NCBI GenBank assembly: GCA_014529385.2
Contig: CM043961.1
Location: forward strand, 16,474,478 to 16,538,477
Reading direction: 5' to 3'
DNA from: Adiantum capillus-veneris
Lineage: Eukaryota; Streptophyta; Polypodiopsida; Polypodiales; Pteridaceae
DNA length: 64,000 nucleotides
Both the position numbers and the translations under genes were made by a program. Under the pieces are notes generated by a model. The model had not been told where the DNA came from. It saw only the letters and a list, made by a program, of their open reading frames with translations, and ran no database searches. Of the stretch, positions 31,666 through 41,069 are shown in pieces; the first letter of the stretch is position 1, and the number at the start of each line of letters is the position of its first letter.

Positions 31666-32240
31666 GACGACTTTGTACGGAGTTGCTTGGTATGCTAAAA
31701 GGTCAAGTTTGACAAGCATAAACCACAAGGATTGTTATAACCTTTACCCATTCCCACCCGCCCCTGGGAAAGTATTGCTATGGATTTCATTTTTGATCTC
31801 CCACAAACACAGAGTGGGCATGATGGCCTTTGGACGGTCATCAACAGATTCAATAAGCAGGTTCACTGCTCTGTAGTAAAAAAGACAGTTAAGCTCGATC
31901 CTTTGGCAAAAGTGTTCGAATATATGGCATGTCTGAGTCCATTGTTTTGGACAAAGATCCCCGATCTACTAGTTGTTTTGGATGGCAATCTAGGAGAACA
32001 TTGGCACGTGGTTGCAGTTGCCGTCCTTGTTCCACCCGCAGATAGATGGGCAATTTGGAAATAGCCAATTCAATGGTTTTGAATTTGTTGAAGTCTTCTT
32101 CTTTGTATCAGAAGACTAAATGGGAAAAGTCTTTGCCCTTGGTGGAGTTTACCTACAACGACACACGGGAAAGATGCCATTTGAAGTGTTCGAAGGTGCT
32201 AAGAATTTTCTTCAATTTCTAAGTACCTAAGACAATATTC
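31662..32240 (+). pseudogene. T6 integrase fragment
   Basis: It encodes the second half of the zinc domain (DDFVRSCLVC), then [21 protein letters not shown] with the first catalytic Asp, then increasingly degraded sequence with stops and frameshifts through the region of the second Asp. The TDGQSE-like segment is lost. It aligns with T4 18115-18720. Confidence 0.78.
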
Positions 32241-32970
32241 TCTTGAAGAAGATTTTTGAAACAAAGTCTAGAAGGCCATCTAGCCGTTTAAAGGAGGAGA
32301 GGTCGTCCTCTTTTGAAAATGACCAAATCAACAAGAAAACCAAGGAGTTCAAGGAAGGGAGTCAGGGCAGGACACCCATCGAGCCCTTGAGTTGAACAAC
32401 AGTTTGACGTCGCCTTCTCTGGACCGTGGTTCTCAAAACATTCAGGGAGTGAAAGGCGGCTTCTTACTTGAAAAGAACGATGAATATCCAAGAGATGTCA
32501 TTATGCCTTGGCATCATTTGAAAATGACTGAGAAAGATACATTGGATGATTATTGCCAGAGATTTTCGGATACTTGTCGAAGATTCTTTTGAAAGACCAG
32601 ATTGAGCGGTTTTGCTATGATTTGCTAAAGAGATCCAAGACTATGCTTTAAACCAGAAGTCTAACTCCATGGGACATGACTAAGCAACGATTTGGAATGC
32701 ATGTCGGCTCATTGACTTATGCGACGGACATGATAGTATCAAAAAGGCAAGAATCTTCTAGTGACGAGAATGAATCAAGGGAACCAGATGATAGCTCATC
32801 ACAGAATTCTGGCGAATCAGAGGGTTCCGACGAACTAAGGAAACCAGGTGCAAGTTCATCAAAGGATTCCAGAGAAAGAGGAATCAGATGATAGTGCGTC
32901 TTAGGGTTTCGATGATTGACACTGACGTGCCAATGGACAGGGAAGCGAAAGATGCTACTTGCAGGTCCCA
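32241..32970 (+). pseudogene. T6 Gag fragments, misplaced downstream of integrase
   Basis: Frames encode TKEFKEGSQ (T4 VREFNEGGQ), QQFDVAF, PWHHLKMTEKDTLDDYCQRF (T4 AWNHLRMTKSDAMNSYCERF), a degraded LPTKI region and MHVGSLTYATD (T4 IHSGSLTYPTD). A Ser/Glu-rich tail follows. The pieces belong upstream of pol, so their position shows a rearrangement within the element or its RNA or cDNA. Confidence 0.75.
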
Positions 32971-32989
32971 AGACATAAGGAAAGAAAGG

Positions 32990-33614
32990 AAAAAGGGAGT
33001 CAACTGGTAGATCAAAACATTCCCCAGACCCATGATAAGATTTTTGAAGCCGACCAGTACACGAGGGACTTGGACACTGCTTCTGCCAAGGTCCGGAAGG
33101 CTTTAGAGAAATCTCAAGAAAGACATAAGAAGGCTACAGATCGACATCGTCGTGGTTTGAAATTAAAGGAGGACGATTGGGTGCTCTTACGTTTTGAGAA
33201 GGCACGCCTAAGAAAACGAAAAGGAAAGGAGCGGCTTTTTCCAAAGCTTGACATGATGTATTATGGCCATTTCCAGATAAAAGAAAAGATAAATGATGTC
33301 TCCTTTAGACTGAAGCTGCCCGATACTTGGAAGATTCACAATGGTTTCATGTGAGTCTATTGAAGCCTTTTAAAGGCGATGTGCTTGATGATGGGGAGCC
33401 AGATGAGCAACCCGAAGTGGAGGAAAGCGAGGAGATACTCGTTCCAGAACAAATTTTAGCACACAAGGATAGAAAGATAAAAGGTAAAGCGATTAGGCAG
33501 CTCTTGGTTAAATTCAAGAACTATCCTGCAGTGGATGCGAAGTGGATGGAGGAGGACCTAGCAGATACTCCTCAGATTTTTGAACTTTACCTTGAAGCAT
33601 TCGGTTTAGCATAG
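32990..33614 (+). pseudogene. T6 integrase C-terminus and chromodomain
   Basis: An open stretch encodes DKIFEADQYTRDLD, then DRHRRGLKLKEDDWVLLRF and INDVSFRLKLPDTWKIHN. A one-base shift near 33345 leads to HVSLLKPFKGD and a chromodomain-like module (PEQILAHKD...LLVKFKNYPAVDAKWMEEDL) ending at the stop 33612-33614. The chromodomain is uninterrupted, unlike in T4. Confidence 0.82.
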
Positions 33615-34193
33615 TCTACTCCGATAGAACCTCGATTTCAGCATGGGTGAATCTAGTGCAGCGGGTTTGCACAAGAGGGGAGTCACTCCGCTCCTTTGTC
33701 AACGGATTACCCCGATTTTGATTAGAGTCACTGATGTCCCTTTGGGTTTTAGGGATACTATTGGGCTGAGTAGTATTCTGCTGAATGACTTTATGAATTG
33801 GAATTCCCGAAAATGAAAATGATTGATTTGTACTTGACTTGTTTGAGTGCAGGAACAGAAAGACGAAATGACTGCAGCATTTTGGTCTCATAAATCTCTA
33901 TAGACATGATTGCAATAAGGATTAGTTAATCGGGCATCCGTGAGGTCTGGAATGGATCTTGATGCGATTACTAAGTACGTTGCCGATAAATCATGGTCCG
34001 AGATTTGAAATGAATTTGTGTGTGATTTGTCATGTGATATCCTGTGATGTCTGGTGATGTGACTGTCGATTTGTACAAGTACTAGATGTGTTGTGTCTAG
34101 TGCGTCGATACTAATAGTCAGTGACAGTTTATGGCCTCTGTCTGTTTTGCAGGCGTAATCGAGGGCGATTGCAATTCTTTCAAGAGGGGGGTA
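33615..34193 (+). other. T6 3' non-coding region, hairpin and polypurine tract
   Basis: It aligns with T4 19279-19874. It includes the hairpin motif at 34156-34171 (TAATCG-AGGG-CGATTG, last base changed) and a purine tract AAGAGGGGGGTA just before the LTR. Confidence 0.75.
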
Positions 34194-34735
34194 TGTCACA
34201 AACTGGTGACGTGACCTCCTCCTTATGGCCAGAGGACGAGGGACCCCTGAAATGCGCCGCCTCGCTGAATGTTGATGTGGCAGAAGGCCCGAAAATCCCG
34301 CTGGAATTTGCACTGGCAGTCCGCATAGTTTTCACGCCGATGACGTGGCAGTTTGTACGCTTTGCGGAAATTACACTGGCTGTTTTTAATTGACAGATTT
34401 TGAGCCAAGCTTTTAGAGATTACTGCTTTTGAGTTTGAGAAGCTTTTGGGGCTCTGCTTTTAGCATCCCTTGTAAATTCTTTTTAAGTGGCCTTTGGGGC
34501 TCACTTCTCAGAGCATCTGGACGCAGAGTCTGAGAGTGAGCACCCGCGGGCTCTCTTTGTACTTTGCACACAGATTTATATAAAAAGAAATATCGAAAGG
34601 GACGCCAGTCTTTGGGGCCAATACCTCTTGGCATGGAACTACGCAGGGCCATGTCGTCGTTTGTGAATTGTTTTGAAGTGACTCTCTGTTGTGTCGCGGT
34701 AAAATCTAGACTTTGGGGTGTCCAAGTTTGTTACT
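34194..34735 (+). repeat. T6 right LTR
   Basis: It is about 542 bp, starts TGTCACAAACTGGTGACGTG and ends near TTAC at 34734-34735. It is homologous to the T4 LTR with many differences. Confidence 0.85.
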
Positions 34736-35215
34736 GTGGGGATAGGAGAAGTTTGAAGACGTGCACGTTTCACAAGAGATTAACTTATGACATCATGAGA
34801 ACTCCCACAATCAAACAACACAACAACCCTTTGACCATTCACATGTTTAACATTTTATGAGTTCATCCTCTTCGAAAGTCCCCTCATACTTAGCTTCTTG
34901 TGCTCTACCACACTCGTAGCATTCACTTGAGGTGTAGAGTCAAAATTTGACGCAATAGAGGTTTTTTTCCAGATTCTTTCTTAGGACACTCCTTTTTCAT
35001 GTGACCTCCTGGAGCAATCTTTTCATCAAGTGTGAGTTGAGGCTTATCAGATTTTCCTTTACCCTTATCTTTAAATTAGTAGGATTGAGATGGAGAATGA
35101 GATTGAGAAGAAGAACTGGAAGAGTTCTTTTTATTGTTATCATTCCCATTAGAATTCTTGTCCTTGTCCTTAGATGAGTGATGAGAGAAAGAGTTACTGT
35201 TACGTGAGCATGTTT
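34736..35215 (-). pseudogene. T2 Gag end and protease start
   Basis: Read leftward, the minus strand encodes a Ser/Asn/Lys-rich Gag tail, a partial knuckle (GGHMKKECPKK), then HVNGQRVVVLFD-C-GSSHDVIS and LVKRARLQTSPIP at the T6 edge. The active-site triplet reads D-C-G (34804-34812). Layout and sequence match T3 and T5. The protein order makes this the upstream part of the piece at 23432-23857. Confidence 0.75.
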
Positions 35216-35914
35216 ACATGAGGGAGGCCGAAAAAGTCTTAGTCTGTAAAATTTTCGTAAAACAGGTTTTTGGTAAAAACGGGCCATTGCGGGAGTAGAA
35301 AAACAGCGTTTTGAGCATTTTTGCGTCTCACGCACAAAGGCTAATTCTGCACCCAATAGGAGATATTCAAGTTTTTGTTCTCTGTTGTATCAGGGGAGAA
35401 AGCCATAAGCTTTGAGCACTCACTCTTTTTCCAAGCTTCCATAGCCCACGCTAATCCAAGCTTCCATAGCTACTCTAATCAAAGAAGCCATAACCCAAGC
35501 CGTAATCTCTTTCTCAAACCATAATTAATCATTTTTATGGGATCTCTCTCTCTCTCTCTCTGTCGATCTTAAAGCAGCAGAAGAAGAACAAAGGAGACAA
35601 CTATTATCAAGGCAAGCTCGACAAGCCAATGAAGGCAAATTAACATGATGTAAGGAGTTTAAATAATTTAAGCAACGGTACTGTTAATTGTCCGCTTTGG
35701 GTAATCAAGCTTCAGAATCGTGTTCAAGTTGTCAGTCTTAAGCTTTCTCTACATTAATTGTGTTTGTTGCAACTCTCTTCCACACACCTCTCACAGCCAG
35801 AGGCCCCACGCCTGCCCGGCTCACTTTTCGAACACAAATCCCCTGACAGTAGAGAAGCGATCTATCCTGCGGTCAAAGCGAGAGAAAGAGAGGCTGTCTG
35901 GGGGTCGCACAAAG
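35216..35914. other. Unassigned spacer between T2 and T7
   Basis: No LTR or pol homology is recognised. It contains a roughly 27-bp repeat, CAAGCTTCCATAGC, at about 35432 and 35456, and a short (CT)10 tract at 35542-35561. The missing gag and 5' LTR of T2 and the missing 5' half of T7 were expected in this direction but are not seen. Confidence 0.45.
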
Positions 35915-36470
35915 CTTGATCGAGTGCTACTCAATTATGTGTGGATTACAGAGCCCTTAATAAGATAAAGGTCAAGAACAAGTTTCCTATGCCTCGCATT
36001 GAGTATATTTTGGAGCGTCTCAATGAGGTGATAGTGTTTTCAAAAGTAGATTTGAAGAGTGGCTACCATTAGGTAAGAATCGCAAAGCGAGACATCTACA
36101 AGATTGTCTTTAGGACCGAACGTAGACATTACGAGTTCATTGTTATGCCGTTTGGATTGACGGATGCACCGGGTACGTTTAATCATATGATGATGCGTAT
36201 TTTCATTGACTTGGTCGGTATATGCGTGTTCATTTTTCTGGATGATATTCTTATTTTTCCTCTTCCTGGGAGCAACATGCTACTGGTGTGGAGAAAGTTT
36301 TGGCCCGATTGGATGCTAGCCCTCCTTATATTGCAACAAAGAAGTCCGAATTTTTTCCGACTATTGTGTGCTATTTAGGCTATATCATCTCTTACGAGGG
36401 CATTTGGCTTGATCCCATGAAGGTAAGGTAAGAGAGTGACCTATCCTTGAGACAACATATGATCTTTGCA
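35915..36470 (+). pseudogene. T7 reverse transcriptase fragment
   Basis: Frames encode KNKFPMPRIEYILERLN, VFSKVDLKSGYH then a stop (TAG near 36071), RRHYEFIVMPFGLTDAPGTFNHMM and FLDD (around 36235-36246). Frameshifts follow in the thumb region. This is an RT that has lost its N-terminal part and open frame. Confidence 0.82.
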
Positions 36471-37045
36471 CATTTTTGGGTTTGTGTCAAGTATACAGTT
36501 CTCACATCAAGCACTTTACACATATTGTAGCACCATTGTCTGGTTTGTTAAAAGATGTCAAGACTTGCCGTGAGCGCGTTGTCATGATAGATGTCGCTAA
36601 GAGTGCTTTTGAAGCGCTCAAAGTAGTAGTCACTGAGCCACCATGGCTCGTCCTTGCCTCTTGGGATGTGCCTTTTGCGATTTGGATTGACGCTAGTAAC
36701 ATTGTCATTGACGCAATGTTACAACAAGACAATCATCCAGCGGCATTTGTCTCTCGTAAATTAAATAGTGCTGATAAAAATTATTGTGTCTATGATAAGA
36801 AACGTCTCTCTATCATTCATGCATTAAAGCATTGGAAGCATTTCATTTATGGACGTGAGTTTGTCATTCGCACAGATCACTAAGTACTTAAATGGCTTCA
36901 ATCTATGCCTAGTGCACATTGAAGTGATAGGCTAGCACGATGGTCTCAATGTTTTGAACAATTTGGTGGTATGATTGAGTATGTCCTTGCAAAGCTAACC
37001 GTGTGGTAGATGCATTGAGTAGGAAAGGTAAAGCTCTCTCATAGA
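36471..37045 (+). pseudogene. T7 RNase H
   Basis: A 135-codon open stretch (36476-36883) encodes GLCQVYSSHIKHFTHI, a tether, then AIWIDASNIVIDAML, KNYCVYDKKRLSIIHAL and YGREFVIRTDH, followed by stops. The first Asp and the Asp in TDH are present. The central Glu position reads Lys-Arg (YDKKRLS where YDKELLS is usual). Confidence 0.78.
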
Positions 37046-37800
37046 GTCTCATTCTTTTATCTCTATTCAAGGTGTTGGCTTTGATGATATCAAAGGAATT
37101 TGAAAAGCACTGGTTACAAGCACTCAATGCACAAGGTCCGCACAATTATGTCATTTGTGATGGCTGGTTTTTCTTTAGGAACCATTTGTGTGTGCTATCT
37201 TCTCACTGAGCACCAATTTTGCATGACGCACATGATGTATTAATGGGTGGTCGTAGAGGTATTAATGCTACATTAAATAAAATTGAACGATTTTTCTATT
37301 GGCCAAAGATGCGTAAGGATGTGTACAACTATGCTATTAAGTATGCTATATGTCGAAAAGTTAAACTCCCTCATGGTAAGCAACAAGGGCTATTTATGCC
37401 GTCGCCTATTCTTAATGGACCATTTGAGGACACAAGTATGGATTTTGTAATTAATTTACCTCCTTTCAGATCTGCACGGAACACGCAATGTTTTAAATAT
37501 CGCTGATAGATTTAGCAAATTTTGTATGTTAATTCCTTGCAAGGCCAATGTTATTGCACAAGATGTTGCACAATTTCTCATAAAACATTGGTGTCCATTG
37601 TGTGGTCTACCCAAGTCTATTGTGTCGGATTATATTACCAAGTCTACATCCCATTTTTAGCGTGCTTTGTTTGAAAATTTTGGCACTAAGTTAAACCTTT
37701 CGTATGCATTTCATCCACATTTGGCACTAAGTTACAATTTTCATATGCACTTCACTCACAATTTGATGGGTGTTTTTAAGGATCATGAAGCAACGTTTCA
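37046..37800 (+). pseudogene. T7 integrase with a 41-bp tandem duplication
   Basis: The zinc domain (HDAHDVLMGGRRG...YAICRK; the first Cys of the CxxC pair reads Ala) and core (TSMDFVINL) are followed by frameshifts. VSDYI retains the second Asp. Where DGQTE should follow, a 41-bp unit is doubled (37679-37719 and 37720-37760, both starting TTTGGCACTAAGTTA) and no catalytic Glu is readable. Confidence 0.78.
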
Positions 37801-38223
37801 AGCAAGTTGGTAATAGGTGTCCTAAACTCTCATTTCGTATGTATGGTCCTCTTCTGATCGTCAAGAAGGTAAATGATGTTTCCATGCAATTATGTTTGTC
37901 ACCTTCTTGAACAATGCATTATGTTTTTTATGTTTCTTGGCTTAAATTGTTCCAGGGTGAACCTCCAAGCAGCGTCCCAAACGATGAGCAACCCGAGATA
38001 ATTCATGAGGCCGAAGTTATGGAGCCGGATAGATCTTTTTGCATCGATTCAAGCACGGGACAAAGAAGCACGCAAGGCAATACTTCCTAAAGTTCAAGGA
38101 TTGAGGGACGCATGAAGCCGCTTTGGTGGACGATCAATATTTTACCAACTACTCAGATTTGCTAGCCTCATAGAAGGAGGCCATGCAGATCAGTATCTGT
38201 ACCTCATCTTAAGCAGGACAAGA
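37780..38223 (+). pseudogene. T7 integrase tail and chromodomain
   Basis: The frame encodes KQRFKQVGNRCPKLSFRMYGP, VNDVSMQL and VSWLKLFQGE, then a degraded chromodomain ending FTNYSDLLAS, a stop, and KEAMQI. A short purine stretch (AAGCAGGACAAGA) precedes the LTR at 38224. Confidence 0.75.
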
Positions 38224-38289
38224 TGTCACGTGCACATGGCTCTGTGCGCCACATGGATATGCTTCATCAACTTCCATAGCCAGTTTTCT
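38224..38289 (+). repeat. T7 3' LTR, first part
   Basis: It starts TGTCACGTGCACATGGCTC and matches the T2 LTR up to CCAGTTTTC, where T8 interrupts it. Confidence 0.85.
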
Positions 38290-38944
38290 TGTCACAAGAC
38301 GGGCACCACGTGCCAATAGAAAAGAACAGACTAAACAGACTTTTAGCACTTCAATAACAACTGAACTGAAAGAGAGAGACGACACACGACATGGAGTGGC
38401 GGAATTTCACCCCAGAGAGTATTGGCCCCAAACCTTGGCGCCCCTTTCGGTATTTCTTTATATTGCATCAACACAGTAGAAGTCGGTACTCCAGACTCTT
38501 GGAGTACCCTGCACCTTCTCCAGGAAGCATGCCAGAGAATGAGCCCTAGTCTCATCTTTAAAGGCCCTAGGCCCCAAAAGCAGTTTTACATGAAAAGCCT
38601 TCAAACTCAAAAGCTTCCGGTCCAAAGGCAATGCCGAAAAGCTGTCAGCGTAAATCATGGAAATCCGTACAGCAGTCAACACAAAACGCGGAAATCCATA
38701 CAGCTTGCCATGTCATTATTTTTCGCGCAATTTTCGGAAATCTGCCACGTCACAGTTTGTGTGTGTGTGCGGGTCCTGCTTTATTTTAATCCTTTATGTC
38801 ACTTGGGCCCCCATCGGACGGGGTCCCCATAAGTTGGTAGGACTTCTTCTTCTGTTACTTGTTCTTCTTAGGGTTTAGGCCTCTCGGCAGCATCTGTAAG
38901 TTGGCTCAATTCTTTAGGCTTTGACACGTCAGCAGTTTGTGACA
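38290..38944 (-). repeat. T8 3' LTR
   Basis: It pairs with 40416-41069. It contains the shared R-region block near 38430-38460 and a (GA)4 run at about 38370 in the position where T9 carries a very long GA tract. Confidence 0.9.
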
Positions 38945-38965
38945 TCTCCCCTTCTTGAAAGAGAG

Positions 38966-38981
38966 TAATCGTCCGCGATTA
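38966..38981 (-). promoter_or_regulatory. T8 hairpin motif near the polypurine tract
   Basis: The minus strand reads TAATCG-CGGA-CGATTA, a perfect stem with a 4-nt loop, followed by the purine tract and LTR. Confidence 0.7.
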
Positions 38982-39065
38982 CAACATATCTGCAAAACAA
39001 CTCAAGTTAGCTCAAAAAAATTTCCAAGGATCATTCCGAGGGACAATCAGTTTGCTCTTTTTGTT

Positions 39066-39160
39066 AAGGAGTTAGCTTCTCCTTTCGGCTCTTTTTATCA
39101 AGGAGTTAGCTTCTCCTTTCGGCTCTTTTGATGAAGGAGTTAGCTTCTCCTTTCGTCCAG
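39066..39160. repeat. Three-copy tandem repeat of about 34 bp in T8
   Basis: The unit core GGAGTTAGCTTCTCCTTTCG is repeated three times with short variable linkers (CTCTTTTTATCAA and similar). Confidence 0.88.
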
Positions 39161-40402
39161 ATTGGAACTCTTGATATTCCTGCGTAGTAAAATTAGCCAT
39201 CACACCCAGACCGTACTGATCTTCCACGGGTGTCTTGATGCACTAAAATTACATATTCAGGCAATCTCATCCAATTAAGAATATATTGGCACATCACAAT
39301 GCAACACAAATGCTTACATATGCATTTTACAAGACACAACAAACAGCGCCGTTGAGCACTCCCTCGAGACAAACGGTCTGCGGTATGAAGCTACTCAACG
39401 ACTACCTCGTCATTCCCCCCGCAAATAACCTAAAAAGGTTCGGGCCATGAGCTTAGAAGACTGTACAACCAAACGCTTCCCAGACCGCAGTCTGCGTCGC
39501 TTGGAGGTTCAAGTATACAACCAAACGCTCCCCAGGCATCGGCCTGCGTCGTTCATAGGGTTTTCTAGCATACAACAGAACTCTCCCTAGGCATCAGCCT
39601 GCGCCATTCGGAGGTTCAAACAATACCAAAACAATATTTTTCACTTCTCCACCCGGGAGTAAAATCACCAATTATTGAAACCAGTATTAAAACCAGAGTC
39701 AAACAATTCTCAAACAGATTTCAAACTTAAAAAGCAATCTCGACATCAGTCGAGCTCGAAAAGTCGACTGACTTTCCAACATGAAACCGGCACCAAAAAT
39801 TTAGGGTTAGGTTCATTCCATAGGGTCGTAGCTGAGCACAGCATGGTCCATCAGTTCTTGGACAAGCAGTGTTTCTTTGGCGGCGATGGTAGTCCCATGA
39901 TAGCAATTGCACTGGACCTCCAAGGTCATCTGATCGTGAAGAGACATCTACTGGGAGATGTCTAGAAACTTCAAGTTATAAGTTGCTAGGGTTTCCATGG
40001 CAAGCATTTTAGGATACCCCACTCTGCCAAAAGTTGCACTCCGAAGGAAGGTGTCAGAAACCTATAACTTCGGGCAAATTTTTTTCTTGAAAGCTTGCCG
40101 AGTCCTTGGAAGTGTGCGGCTTGGTAGCTATAGACATCTGCATGGTACTGTCTCTGAGAAAAACAACAGCTCGAAACAAACCTTGGATCCTTCTCTTGCA
40201 AGTGATCTTAATGGCTTATGTCCTGTAAGACATGAGCGGTGAAGACGAGAGCGTGCCCGATGTGCGATGAAGTAAGGGTGGCAGTGGCTAATGAGTCCGG
40301 GTTGGGAGGCAAAGATACCTCAAATAAATTCCAGAAGTCTTTGGTTTGCTTTGTCTGCTCTTTTGTGGGACGGGTATGCTTTTAGAAAAGCACACGCCTG
40401 AT

Positions 40403-40414
40403 GCTCTGATACCA
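40403..40414 (-). promoter_or_regulatory. T8 primer-binding site (tRNA-iMet)
   Basis: The minus strand reads TGGTATCAGAGC, one base inside the 5' LTR. Confidence 0.9.
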
Positions 40415-40415
40415 C

Positions 40416-41069
40416 TGTCACAAGACGGACACCATGTGCCAAAAGAAAAGAACAGACTGAACAGACTTTTAGCACTTCAATAACAACTGAACTGAAAGAG
40501 AGAGACGACACGCGACACGGAGTGGCGGATTTCCACCCCAGAGAGTATTGGCCCCAAACCTTGGCGCCCCTTGCGGTATTTCTTTATATTGCATCAACAC
40601 AGTACAAGCCGGTACTCCAGACTCTTGAAGTACCCTGCACCTTCTCCAGGAAGCATGCCAGAGAATGAGCCCTAGTCTCATATTTAAAGGCCCTAGGCCC
40701 CAAAAGCAGTTTTACATGAAAAGCCTTCAAACTCAAAAGCTTCTGGTCCAAAGGCAATGCCAAAAAGCTGCCAGTGTAAATCACGGAAATCCGTACAGCA
40801 GTCAACACAAAACGTGGAAATCCGTACAGCCTGCCACATCATCATGTCAGCGCAATTTTCGAAAATCTGCCACGTCATCAGTTTGTGTGTGCGTGCGGTC
40901 CTGCTTTATTTTAATCCTTTATGTCACTTGGGCCCCATCGGACGGGGTCCCCATAAGTTGGTAGGACTTCTTCTTCTGTTACTTGTTCTTCTTAGGGTTT
41001 AGGTCCCTTGGCCAGCATCTGTAAGTTGGCTCCATTCTTTAGGCTTTGACATGTCAGCAGTTTGTGACA
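40416..41069 (-). repeat. T8 5' LTR
   Basis: It is homologous to 38290-38944 with scattered differences. Both copies end TTTGTGACA on the plus strand. Confidence 0.9.

Larger units (their letters stand above)
31232..34735 (+). mobile_element. T6: rearranged T4-family element with inverted LTRs
   Basis: A minus-oriented LTR (31232-31665, lacking about 35 bp at its U5 end) is followed by plus-strand integrase (31662-32240), Gag pieces (about 32241-32970), integrase C-terminus with chromodomain (32990-33614), a T4-like 3' non-coding region, a polypurine tract (34182-34193) and a plus-oriented LTR (34194-34735). Order and LTR orientation are not those of a normal element. The right edge sits inside T2 protease coding at 34735/34736. 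Self-insertion of cDNA or template switching could give this structure. Confidence 0.75.
9358..35215 (-). mobile_element. T2: host element of the nested cluster, in four pieces
   Basis: Minus-strand pieces read in order from right to left: Gag end and protease (34736-35215), protease end and pre-RT linker (23432-23857), RT start and chromodomain end (10763-11207), polypurine tract (10749-10762) and 3' LTR (9358-10748). The gaps between pieces are filled by T6 plus T5, and by T3 containing T4. The piece ends match the insert edges and the order of the encoded protein. The 5' LTR and most of gag are not found to the right of 35215. The element is a chromodomain-bearing Ty3/gypsy retrotransposon. 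Treating the pieces as one element is an inference from order and similarity, supported by the T3 TSD. Confidence 0.75.
38290..41069 (-). mobile_element. T8: non-autonomous LTR element inside the T7 LTR
   Basis: LTRs of about 655 bp (38290-38944, 40416-41069) enclose 1,471 bp without gag or pol. The minus-strand primer site TGGTATCAGAGC (complement at 40403-40414) and purine tract (38945-38957) give the orientation. Flanks TTTCT (38285-38289) and TTTCC (41070-41074) form a TSD with one change. Comparison with the uninterrupted T2 LTR (about 10680-10695) confirms the empty site. The interior has three units of about 34 bp (39066-39160, GGAGTTAGCTTCTCCTTTCG) and three diverged units of about 70 bp (about 39465-39625). 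Confidence 0.9.
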
